From Eutrophobius sp051275005 (lineage in GTDB: Bacteria > Pseudomonadota > Gammaproteobacteria > Eutrophobiales > Eutrophobiaceae), in contig JBNMOP010000072.1 of the NCBI GenBank assembly GCA_051275005.1, positions 1 to 13,762 on the forward strand: a DNA stretch of 13,762 nt, read 5' to 3'. A model generated the notes under the pieces. It saw only the letters and a program-made list of their open reading frames with translations. It was not told the DNA's origin and searched no databases. Positions 1 through 6,623 of the stretch are shown piece by piece (within the stretch, counting starts at the first letter, position 1; every line of letters begins with the position of its first letter). Both the position numbers and the translations under genes were made by a program.

Positions 1-9
1 TGCCTGCAT
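1..9 (-). CDS. Possible start of a minus-strand gene cut by the left edge
   Basis: Only three codons (Met-Gln-Ala) lie inside the window, so no function can be given. The start is supported by a good Shine-Dalgarno sequence, AGGAG at 23-19 on the minus strand, nine bases before the ATG at 9-7. The direction matches most genes in the window. The ATG lies within one arm of an 11-bp inverted repeat, which could bear on its translation. It could equally be a chance ATG; the sequence to the left of the window would settle it. Confidence 0.35.
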
Positions 10-71
10 GGTGGTGTTCTCCTATTTGACCAAGGTTCGCATCTCGATCTGATCGGAAATCACCATGCAGG
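3..71. repeat. 11-bp perfect inverted repeat around a putative leader
   Basis: The arms CCTGCATGGTG (3-13) and CACCATGCAGG (61-71) are exact reverse complements separated by 47 bases. In a minus-strand transcript the 3' arm contains the candidate ATG at 9-7, and the loop contains its AGGAG. The 5' arm contains another ATG (66-64) that opens a 14-codon reading frame. If the arms pair in RNA, both start codons would be buried. The repeat is seen directly; a regulatory role is inference. Confidence 0.6.
22..66 (-). other. Candidate 14-codon leader peptide
   Basis: On the minus strand an ATG at 66-64 opens a frame reading MVISDQIEMRTLVK and stopping at TAG (24-22). The stop overlaps the AGGAG (23-19) of the candidate gene starting at base 9, an arrangement that would couple or gate re-initiation. 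No clear Shine-Dalgarno sequence precedes this ATG, and the peptide shows no run of one amino acid as in classical attenuators. It may be a chance open frame. Confidence 0.2.
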
Positions 72-148
72 TTCATTGTTTCATTAACCGTTTTTTGTAA
101 CTGGTTGTTTTTGATCGACTTTTTTATATATTTTGTGGGGATACCTCA

Positions 149-208
149 GGCACAAGCACCCAAGGGCACAAGCACCCAAAGGGCACAAGCACCCAAGGGC
201 ACAAGCAC
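149..208. repeat. Tandem repeat, 16-bp unit, about 3.7 copies
   Basis: The unit GGCACAAGCACCCAAG occurs at 149-164, at 165-181 with one extra A, at 182-197, and as a partial copy GGCACAAGCAC at 198-208. The copies are otherwise identical, which points to recent expansion or slippage. There are no variable spacers, so it is not a CRISPR array. It lies between the structured leader at the left edge and the palindrome mosaic that starts directly after it. Confidence 0.9.
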
Positions 209-404
209 TAGAATGACGGAGGTGTTTGTCTGTCAACGGAACACTTTAATTCTATTTTTTTGATATTACTGAATACCGTTCCTGGATTTCCAGTACTACG
301 CCATTCATAGTGATTGCGTGGGAATGACGCTGGAGGAAAGCGGGAATCACGAAAAAACCAACCGTCATTCCGGAAAGTCCGAAGGCCTTGTCCGGAATCT
401 AGAA
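209..404. repeat. Mosaic of extragenic palindromic (REP-like) repeats
   Basis: This stretch is built from pieces such as TAGAATGACGG (209-219), GGGAATGACGC (320-330), AGCGGGAATCA (339-349), CCGTCATTCCGGA (362-374) and TCCGGAATCTAG (391-402). Alternating GAATGACG / CGTCATTC and GGAATC modules are typical of dispersed extragenic palindromes in Proteobacteria. Between about 230 and 300 the motifs are degenerate. Bases 405-471, up to the NHL gene stop, show only AT-rich sequence with a small AATATT/AATATT dyad. Open frames crossing this block are not convincing genes. Confidence 0.65.
352..398 (-). terminator. Possible terminator hairpin after the NHL gene
   Basis: Read on the minus strand, ATTCCGGA (398-391) and TCCGGAAT (374-367) form an 8-bp stem around a 16-base loop containing AAGGCCTT. 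A run of six T follows at 357-352. The nine-base gap between stem and T-run is not canonical, so this may be a palindromic repeat that stops transcription inefficiently or not at all. It is the only candidate downstream of the NHL gene. Confidence 0.3.
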
Positions 405-471
405 TGTTTAAGATTAGCCTTAAGGGCAGAATATTAATCAATATTGCTGTAATTCAATATTACAAAGTAGG

Positions 472-1626
472 TCAATATGGTAGCAACCTACCTAATAACT
501 GTTCCGGGTCTCCACCTTCCCTGGGTCGAAATTTTTGGATGACATTACTGTGATCAGCGATATACAGATTTCCCTCATTGTCAGTTGTAAAATCATGAAT
601 GCCACCAGTAATTGCTCCCGGACCAAAGCCCCATGTCCCCCAGCTTGTTTGTAGCCTGCCTTCAAGATCAAATTTTAGAAACTTAGCTGTAAAGATATCT
701 GTTACCCAAATAAATTTTCGGTCTTCGGTCATCCTCACTTCTGCGGGTGCGACAATGTTGGGCCATTGATCCAGGTAGTTACCTTTCTCATCAAAAACCT
801 GGATGCGATGGTTATTTCGATCGGCGACGTACATTCGACCACCAATCTTATCGAAGAAAATATCGTGAGCCCCGTTTAGCTCACCGGGACCATTCCCTCG
901 GTTACCAAATTCACTCAGGTATTTGCCCTCTTTTGAAAAACGGATCACACGTTCGGAAGAGACTGTTAAGAATCCTCCATCCTCCAGGAAGGTCATTCCC
1001 TCGGGAAAAAATGTAGATTGGGCGGTTGTTGTGGGTACGTCTTTGGGTTCGATGACATATACCAGTCGTTTTCCATCGTGGGTAAACTTTGTAACTTTAC
1101 CCCGTCCTGTAACATAGACATGACCCTCAGGGTCGTGCGGGCTAGTTCGTATGAATTGAATTGATTCAAACATTTCATCCCATTGAACCCAGTGTTCAAT
1201 CATTTTTCCATTGCGATTGTAGACGGTAATCTTGTGGGATGACTTAGGTCTGCGGTAGATCCCTGTACGATCATCGGCTAAATATTTATAAATACTTCGT
1301 GCATCCCAGGTGTACGGGATAGGCCAGGGATCTTTCGTTCGACGGGCACCGACAATGATCCGGTCTGGTGATGCGATATGTACTGAAGGAACGTCGCTTA
1401 AGAATCGATCTCCATCTAATTTTTCTGGCCAACCGCGTACCGGTGAGTAAGGTCCACTGAGACCGGATCCGCCTTTACCGTTAACCGGTTCTATCTGTTC
1501 GTAGCCGATCTCAAAATTAAACTGTTGTGGATGATTAGTTGTTTGTACGGTTTGTGACTGGAGATTGAAGGTAAATAAAATTAAAAAACCGCCTGCCAAT
1601 TTTCTAAATAATCTGGATCTGAACAT
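472..1626 (-). CDS. Secreted NHL-repeat beta-propeller protein
   Basis: A 384-residue protein with an N-terminal signal peptide: Arg and Lys residues in 1-9, then a hydrophobic stretch at about 10-21 and probable cleavage near residue 25. It is therefore likely periplasmic or secreted. NHL-type blades are visible in the C-terminal half, clearest at about 240-279 (FGNRGNGPGEL, then YVADRNNHRIQVFD) and about 329-368 (FGPGAITGGIHD, then LYIADHSN). Similar proteins are often annotated as peptidyl-alpha-hydroxyglycine alpha-amidating lyase-like or six-bladed propellers. The fold is well supported; catalytic activity is not, and a binding or scaffold role is equally possible. The start is supported by AAGGAG eight bases before the ATG. 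It lies 179 bp downstream of prpE on the same strand and may have its own promoter. Confidence 0.85.
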   Translation of the reverse strand: MFRSRLFRKLAGGFLILFTFNLQSQTVQTTNHPQQFNFEIGYEQIEPVNGKGGSGLSGPYSPVRGWPEKLDGDRFLSDVPSVHIASPDRIIVGARRTKDPWPIPYTWDARSIYKYLADDRTGIYRRPKSSHKITVYNRNGKMIEHWVQWDEMFESIQFIRTSPHDPEGHVYVTGRGKVTKFTHDGKRLVYVIEPKDVPTTTAQSTFFPEGMTFLEDGGFLTVSSERVIRFSKEGKYLSEFGNRGNGPGELNGAHDIFFDKIGGRMYVADRNNHRIQVFDEKGNYLDQWPNIVAPAEVRMTEDRKFIWVTDIFTAKFLKFDLEGRLQTSWGTWGFGPGAITGGIHDFTTDNEGNLYIADHSNVIQKFRPREGGDPEQLLGRLLPY

Positions 1627-1686
1627 AAATTCAACTCCTTAATATTGATGATCTGGCACAACACCACGTGCTGTCGATTAATCTCA

Positions 1687-1716
1687 ATGTTGCCTCCAGT
1701 TGTAGCAGGATGTCAA
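1687..1716 (-). promoter_or_regulatory. Candidate sigma70 promoter for the NHL gene
   Basis: A perfect -35 hexamer TTGACA lies at 1716-1711 on the minus strand. The best -10 at usual spacing is CAACAT (1692-1687, 18-bp spacer), which matches the consensus at only three of six positions. The position, about 60 bp before the ATG, is reasonable. A weak or activator-dependent promoter would fit. Confidence 0.3.
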
Positions 1717-1805
1717 GGATCTACCAGGTATTGTTAAACTGACAGATTCTTTTTGTTACGAGAAAGTTGGAAAATTAAAAGTTGCCATTAAAACTTAAGT
1801 TCACT

Positions 1806-3701
1806 TTAGGACTTTGCATATCCCAATGTTAAAAGTGCTTCTTTAATAAAATTCAGTACCTCTGGGTCGTCGATCGTAGCAGGCATTTTCCAATCGGTAC
1901 CGTCCGCTATACTCGCCATAGTACTACGCAAAATTTTTCCGGAACGGGTTTTAGGTAAGCGTTGCACTATCTTTGCCATTTTAAATGCAGCGACTGGACC
2001 AATATGATCACGTACTCGTTGGACCAATTCTTCTATAATATCTTCTTCCTTACGTTCAACCCCTGCCTTCAGTACAATCAGACCTAAAGGTAGTTGACCC
2101 TTCAGGGAATCACCGACACCGAATACAGCACATTCAGCCACCGCTTGATGACCAGACAATACTTCCTCAATGGCGCCGGTAGATAAACGATGGCCGGCAA
2201 CATTAATGACATCATCAATTCGACTCATGATCCAAAGATAATCGTCAACGTCTTTGTAGCCAGCATCTCCGGAAAGGTAATATCCTTCAAATTTAGAGAG
2301 GTAAGTGTCGATAAACCGTTGGTCATTTCCCCAAAGACTGGGTAAACAAGATGGGGGAAGAGGTAGTTTTATGATAATGTTGCCCATTTCACCAGGTGCC
2401 ATCTCTTCACCTTGTTCTGAGAAGATCCGCACATCATAGCCGGGCATGGCGACCGTCGATGAGCCGGGTTTTATCTCCTTTTTTTCAATCCCCATGGGCG
2501 TTGCTGCGATCGCCCAGCCTGTTTCAGTTTGCCACCAGTGGTCAACAACCGGTATTTGTAATTTTTCACGTGCCCATAACAAAGTATCAGGATCACATCG
2601 TTCACCCGCAACAAATAATGTATCCAGGCTGGAGAGATCATACTTCTTTATAAATTTACCATCAGGATCTTCTTTTCTAATTGCGCGAATAGCCGTTGGT
2701 GCGGTGAACAGTACTTTGACTTTATGTTCATTAATGACACGCCAGAATGTCCCAGGGTCAGGCGTCCCGACGGGTTTACCTTCATACAGGACTGTAGTAC
2801 ATCCTTTGATGAGTGGTGCGTACACTATATAACTGTGACCAACTACCCAACCCACATCCGATGCAGCCCAATATACATCTCCCTCACTAACGTTATAGAT
2901 ATTTTTCATGGTCCAGTGCATAGCAACTGCATGCCCACCATTATCACGAATTATCCCTTTTGGCTGACCTGTGGTACCTGAGGTATAAAGGATGTATAGG
3001 GGATCAGTCGCTAATACAGGGATACAATTACTATGGTCAGCATCACTGATTTCCTTATCCCAATCAAAATCGCGTCCATCGATCATGATAGCTTCAACCT
3101 GTGGTCTGGCCTTCAGAATACAGGTCGAGATTTTATGACGTGCCGTATTAATTGCTTCATCTAATAATGGTTTGTATTCAACAACACGGCCTGATTCCAG
3201 ACCACAAGTGGCTGAAATAATAATATCTGGTGTTGCATCATCGATACGTGCGGCCAACTCATTCGCAGCGAATCCACCAAACACGACAGAGTGGATGGCG
3301 CCGATACGTGCGCAGGCTAGCATGGCGATTGCAGCCTCAGGTATCATAGGCATATATATGATGACCCGATTACCTTTTTTCGCCCCATGGTTGATTAATA
3401 CGCCAGCAAATTTACTAACCTGCTGGTGTAGTTCGTAATAGGATATTTTTTGTATTTTCCCGGTAACGGGTGAGTCATAAATAATTGCAGTTTGTTCCCC
3501 ACGTCCCGATTCGACATGACGATCTACTGCATTGTAGCAGGTGTTTATTTCTGCACCGGGAAACCAACGTGGTACAGGCGTCGCTTGCATATCAATGACC
3601 TTGTCCCATTTTTTGTACCAATGTAATTCTTCTGCAGCGTTTGCCCAGAAAGCATCGGGGTCAGATATGGATTGCTGATATAGTTCGTTATAATTTGCCA
3701 T
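1806..3701 (-). CDS. prpE: Propionyl-CoA synthetase (propionate--CoA ligase)
   Basis: An AMP-forming acyl-CoA synthetase of 631 residues, close to the usual PrpE length of about 630. It activates propionate, and possibly acetate or similar short acids, with ATP and CoA through an acyl-adenylate in the cytoplasm. Visible motifs are the N-terminal ACS segment with YNAVDRH (56-62), the P-loop YTSGTTGQPKG (239-249), the substrate-pocket motif HWWQTETGW (388-396), the hinge region SRIDDVINVAGHR (493-505), and PKTRSGKILR (583-592) with the catalytic, potentially acetylated Lys589. The PLPPSCLPSLWGND segment and the overall length favour PrpE over acetyl-CoA synthetase. No methylcitrate-cycle genes are in the window, so propionyl-CoA must be used elsewhere. 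The ATG has no strong Shine-Dalgarno sequence. It is transcribed divergently from a solute-binding protein gene. Confidence 0.88.
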   Translation of the reverse strand: MANYNELYQQSISDPDAFWANAAEELHWYKKWDKVIDMQATPVPRWFPGAEINTCYNAVDRHVESGRGEQTAIIYDSPVTGKIQKISYYELHQQVSKFAGVLINHGAKKGNRVIIYMPMIPEAAIAMLACARIGAIHSVVFGGFAANELAARIDDATPDIIISATCGLESGRVVEYKPLLDEAINTARHKISTCILKARPQVEAIMIDGRDFDWDKEISDADHSNCIPVLATDPLYILYTSGTTGQPKGIIRDNGGHAVAMHWTMKNIYNVSEGDVYWAASDVGWVVGHSYIVYAPLIKGCTTVLYEGKPVGTPDPGTFWRVINEHKVKVLFTAPTAIRAIRKEDPDGKFIKKYDLSSLDTLFVAGERCDPDTLLWAREKLQIPVVDHWWQTETGWAIAATPMGIEKKEIKPGSSTVAMPGYDVRIFSEQGEEMAPGEMGNIIIKLPLPPSCLPSLWGNDQRFIDTYLSKFEGYYLSGDAGYKDVDDYLWIMSRIDDVINVAGHRLSTGAIEEVLSGHQAVAECAVFGVGDSLKGQLPLGLIVLKAGVERKEEDIIEELVQRVRDHIGPVAAFKMAKIVQRLPKTRSGKILRSTMASIADGTDWKMPATIDDPEVLNFIKEALLTLGYAKS

Positions 3702-3768
3702 TAAGTAATCAATCTCAGCTATTTGTAATTTTATTCTGCAATGTATAATTGATGTTATCTACTACTTT

Positions 3769-3851
3769 ATCAGATTTCTTTTCAATATCTGATCGCGAAT
3801 TAGAAAATTAACAATGCGATTAACTTTCAGTAAATTCAATATTTCAGATAT
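3769..3851. promoter_or_regulatory. Dyads with an ATCTGA half-site in the prpE upstream region
   Basis: The 389-bp divergent spacer (3702-4090) has no convincing gene and is very AT-rich. ATCAGAT (3769-3775) and ATCTGAT (3789-3795) form a 7-bp dyad. ATATCTGA (3787-3794) is also the exact reverse complement of TCAGATAT (3844-3851). Recurrent half-sites upstream of prpE could be regulator binding sites. On the minus strand a possible -35 TTGAAA (3787-3782) falls inside the first dyad. In sequence this AT-rich, repeats of 7-8 bp can arise by chance. Confidence 0.3.
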
Positions 3852-4028
3852 ACAAACAACATTTTCGCATACCATGCTGTGTTTTCTAGTTTGTAATTGA
3901 GATATATGAAAGATATTAACTTATCGTTATCGCAATTCTTACTTGTAAATCTGCACGTTTCTTTGGTTATTAAAAATCTCTGTAAAAATAATACGTCTGC
4001 ATAGGTAAGGAATAGTTGCACGTCTAAT

Positions 4029-4058
4029 TTGAGTATGTTCAAGTGGTGGAATTATATT
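4029..4058 (+). promoter_or_regulatory. Candidate sigma70 promoter for the solute-binding protein gene
   Basis: TTGAGT (4029-4034) and TATATT (4053-4058) are separated by 18 bp. This would place the transcript start near 4065, just upstream of the AGGAG at 4075-4079 and the TTG start at 4091. Geometry and match to consensus are fair. Confidence 0.4.
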
Positions 4059-4090
4059 TGCAACAAATTGATACAGGAGCTCAATAACAA

Positions 4091-5164
4091 TTGTTCGAAT
4101 GTGCCCATAAAGCAAGTAGGGTGGCGATGTTGATCATACTCCTGATAGCGGTTGGTTGCGGTGCCCCGTCGTCGACGGAAAATGATCCACAGGTTTATTA
4201 TAAAAATAATGTTTTAACCATAGTGGTGGGGGTCAACCCCGGGGGTGGTTTTGATGAGTATGCACGAATGGTGGGTGCCGCCATTGAGGAGCATACGGGT
4301 GGCACGGTGGTAGTGGAAAACCAGCCGGGCGGAGGTACTTTGCTGGCGCTAAATCGTTTAGTACAAGGACGTGCCGACGGATTAACATTAATGCTAGTAG
4401 GGGGTGAGGCAGTTATCCTGGCCCAATTAACCAATCGACCAGGAACACGGTTCGACATACGGGAATTGAATTTGTTAGGTCGCGTACAAAAAGATACCCC
4501 CGTCGTGTTGTGGAGTCCAACTAATCCAGAGAGAAATTTTATCGATGTGTTAACTACAATACGTGAAAAGGGGACGGTATGGGGGGCCTCAGGACTGACC
4601 GATAATATATCCGATGCAGAGGCAGTTATGGCCCAGGCATTGGGTTTAAGCAGCGAACAGATGGGGATTATCATTGGTTATTCCGGTAGTAGTGAGACTG
4701 CCCTGGCGACTGTACGGGGTGAGGTTGACGGGATGATAGTGAGTTCTACTTCGGCGATTAACTATGTCTCTACAGAAGGTGAAGGAGGACTCGTGCCGGT
4801 TGCTGTACTGGATCGTAATCGCGATAATCTTTTTTTTCCTGATGTGCCAACAATCTTTGAGTTGATAGAGATGGACGAAGAAGGTAGCTGGTGGATAGAT
4901 TTTCGTACCAATGTCACCGCACTAGGTCGAACTTTTGTCACCCACGGTGATGTATCTGAAAATCTGGTAGCATATTTACGAAGTTTATTGGCGGATGTTC
5001 TGACAGATGAGCGCTTTATTGCGGAAGGATTAGCACGCAAACGACCTATAAATTATCTCTCCGCTGAAGAGCAGGAACAACTGGTCGAGTCACTCCTCAG
5101 CGAACTAACAGAAGAGCGACGACAAGAGGTAAAATATGTAATAACTGAAAAATATATTCGATAG
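4091..5164 (+). CDS. Bug/TctC-type solute-binding lipoprotein (TTT family)
   Basis: A 357-residue binding protein of the tripartite tricarboxylate transporter family, which capture organic acids and related solutes in the periplasm. The N-terminus has basic residues at 7 and 10, a hydrophobic core at about 11-21 and a lipobox AVGC with Cys23, so it is probably membrane-anchored. Family motifs include VNPGGGFDEYAR (48-59), VVVENQPGGG (73-82) followed by ALNRL, and FPDVPTIFELI (249-259). It is somewhat longer than the usual 320-330 residues, with a charged C-terminal tail. The start is a TTG 11 bases after AGGAG; GTG at 4121 or ATG at 4127 are alternatives but would remove the basic residues before the hydrophobic core. 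No TctA/TctB membrane genes are seen, so it is an orphan here. Its divergence from prpE hints at a short-chain acid ligand, but that is inference. Confidence 0.82.
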   Translation: MFECAHKASRVAMLIILLIAVGCGAPSSTENDPQVYYKNNVLTIVVGVNPGGGFDEYARMVGAAIEEHTGGTVVVENQPGGGTLLALNRLVQGRADGLTLMLVGGEAVILAQLTNRPGTRFDIRELNLLGRVQKDTPVVLWSPTNPERNFIDVLTTIREKGTVWGASGLTDNISDAEAVMAQALGLSSEQMGIIIGYSGSSETALATVRGEVDGMIVSSTSAINYVSTEGEGGLVPVAVLDRNRDNLFFPDVPTIFELIEMDEEGSWWIDFRTNVTALGRTFVTHGDVSENLVAYLRSLLADVLTDERFIAEGLARKRPINYLSAEEQEQLVESLLSELTEERRQEVKYVITEKYIR

Positions 5165-5173
5165 TACAGTGAT

Positions 5174-5185
5174 AGTGATATCACT
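5174..5185. repeat. 12-bp perfect palindrome AGTGATATCACT
   Basis: A self-complementary 12-mer lies ten bases after the solute-binding protein stop, in the convergent spacer. It could be a protein-binding site or part of a transcript end, but there is no T-run next to it. Confidence 0.35.
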
Positions 5186-5208
5186 AAAGTCTATACAGTC
5201 CTGAGAAG

Positions 5209-5256
5209 TAGATTTCGGAATCTAGTCGGGCATATATCTATTGAATATATATTTTT
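5209..5256 (+). terminator. Weak terminator candidates in the convergent spacer
   Basis: TAGATT (5209-5214) and AATCTA (5219-5224) make a 6-bp stem with a TCGG tetraloop. Downstream, ATATAT (5232-5237) and ATATAT (5245-5250) make an A/T-only stem followed by TTTTT (5252-5256). Neither is a strong intrinsic terminator. The location between convergent stops (5164 and 5279) is where one would be expected. Confidence 0.3.
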
Positions 5257-5278
5257 AGTTGAAGCAAGTGGATCTGTA

Positions 5279-6406
5279 TTATGTACCACCCCAGATATCA
5301 TTAGCGACTTCAATTAATCGTGATAGCTTGGCATGTTCTTGTTCTTCGTTCATTACACCTTCTACTGAGCTAGAGAATCCACATTGTGGCGAAATGCAAA
5401 GTCGGTCTAGGTCAACGACCTTGGCTGCCTCCATAATACGGGATTTTAAAAAGTCTACGGATTCAAGCTCCGGCGATTTAGTTGTCATTGCACCAATGAC
5501 AACGGTCTTATCATCGGGCAGCGCGCTTAGCGGTTCAAATGAGCCTGCACGTGGACTATCATACTCCAGGAAATAGAAATTAAGGCGTAACTTGCGAAAC
5601 AGTTTCTCCGCTACGGCGTCATATCCTCCATCTGCCTGCCAATGCCCGGCCTTATTGCCGCGACATAAATGTATACCCACTGTCATATCTGTGGGAACGT
5701 TATCTGTTACGGCATTCACTGCATCAGTATAGACTTCCAGTAAGTCTTGCCAGTTGTCATCACGCTGTGCCAGGCTGTCACGGATCGTTGGGTCACCCAG
5801 CTTTGCAATGGAGGTTTCATCGAGCTGGATATAGCGACATCCTGCTGCAGCCAGTGCATTTATTTCCTGCCGATAGGCCTCAATGAGGTCACTCCAAAAG
5901 TCGTCAAGGTTAGGATAGATCTCTTTTGAGATATTATCTCGACCTGCGCGGTAGTGAATGTAAGCAGGACCCGGGAGCGTGACCTTTGGCAAAGCGCGCG
6001 TGGCGCAAGTCGCCAGAAATTCAAAATTTGCCACATTGGTTGGACCCGCCCAACGTATCTTGTCTACTATCTTTGGCGTGCGTTGGCCGACGGTATCTCC
6101 GCTTTCATTTGTGTATGCCCAGGAGCCTCGGACATCTTCTCCCTCCTTAAGACCGGTAATGCCATGTGTGGTAAAGCTGTCGGAATAGGTATTTCGTCGT
6201 TGCTCACCATCTGTAACAACTCCAAATCCAATGTCTTCTTGTAATGCTACTAATTTTTGAATTTCGTCATCTTCGCGCTGCCGGAGTTCATTACTGGTTA
6301 ACTTCCCTTCATCATGTGCATGCCGCGCGTCCTTGATTGCCTGAGGTCGTATAAGGGAACCGATTAATTCAGCGCGAAAGGGTGGATTATGAGGGGCAGC
6401 AGCCAT
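5279..6406 (-). CDS. MetE-like cobalamin-independent methyltransferase core protein
   Basis: A 375-residue single-domain relative of the C-terminal catalytic half of MetE (full MetE is about 750 residues). All four expected zinc/active-site residues are present: His246 and Cys248 in GIHLCRGN, Glu281 in FLEYDSP, and Cys342 in ISPQCGF. The N-terminus carries the family motif ELIGSLIRP, and VVTDGEQRR is well conserved. Such 'core MetE' proteins transfer methyl groups to a thiol. Some are folate-independent methionine synthases, and relatives of the same size include B. subtilis YxjG/YxjH and coenzyme M lyases, so the methyl donor cannot be read from sequence. I chose the ATG at 6406 because GGAG sits six bases upstream. 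The longer frame starting at 6418 begins with TTG and overlaps that ribosome binding site. It lies 217 bp downstream of serC. Confidence 0.85.
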   Translation of the reverse strand: MAAAPHNPPFRAELIGSLIRPQAIKDARHAHDEGKLTSNELRQREDDEIQKLVALQEDIGFGVVTDGEQRRNTYSDSFTTHGITGLKEGEDVRGSWAYTNESGDTVGQRTPKIVDKIRWAGPTNVANFEFLATCATRALPKVTLPGPAYIHYRAGRDNISKEIYPNLDDFWSDLIEAYRQEINALAAAGCRYIQLDETSIAKLGDPTIRDSLAQRDDNWQDLLEVYTDAVNAVTDNVPTDMTVGIHLCRGNKAGHWQADGGYDAVAEKLFRKLRLNFYFLEYDSPRAGSFEPLSALPDDKTVVIGAMTTKSPELESVDFLKSRIMEAAKVVDLDRLCISPQCGFSSSVEGVMNEEQEHAKLSRLIEVANDIWGGT

Positions 6407-6623
6407 TTTATTCTCCAAATAGGTTTCAATTGTAGTATGTTTTAAGAGGTTTCAAGGTGAAGAGTATAAATTAGACATTCTGTCATAACAACGACGTTAG
6501 TATGTGTCTGGTTCTGGTTCATACATCAGGCAGACAACTGTTTTCTGGTATCTCAATTCTGAAGGAACGCCTCGTTTTTTAAACTAATCAACTCTTCATT
6601 GATGATGACTCGAGGAATTAATA

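Noticed and set aside
149..208. CRISPR array
   Set aside because: Units are directly adjacent with no variable spacers and no cas genes are nearby; it is a simple tandem repeat.
208..553. Overlapping open frames on both strands (208-441 minus, 314-553 plus)
   Set aside because: They run through the palindromic repeat mosaic, and the plus-strand frame overlaps the end of the NHL gene. Composition follows the repeats and neither shows a domain or a convincing ribosome binding site.
3836..4042. 68-codon minus-strand frame in the prpE / solute-binding protein spacer
   Set aside because: It begins with TTG, has no Shine-Dalgarno sequence, overlaps the candidate promoter of the solute-binding gene, and its composition simply reflects AT-rich DNA.
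3702..4090. tRNA or other structured RNA gene in the largest internal spacer
   Set aside because: No cloverleaf, T-loop-like sequence or GC-rich structured segment was visible in this or any other spacer.
4198..4674. 158-codon frame antisense to the solute-binding protein gene
   Set aside because: It is a shadow of a well-supported gene, rich in Pro, Ser and Thr, without recognisable domains. The same holds for antisense frames inside the malic enzyme (8586-8960), ald, DUF885 and prpE genes.
6407..6418. Four-residue longer N-terminus for the MetE-like protein
   Set aside because: The first codon would be TTG and the extension is made of the GGAG ribosome binding site of the ATG at 6406.
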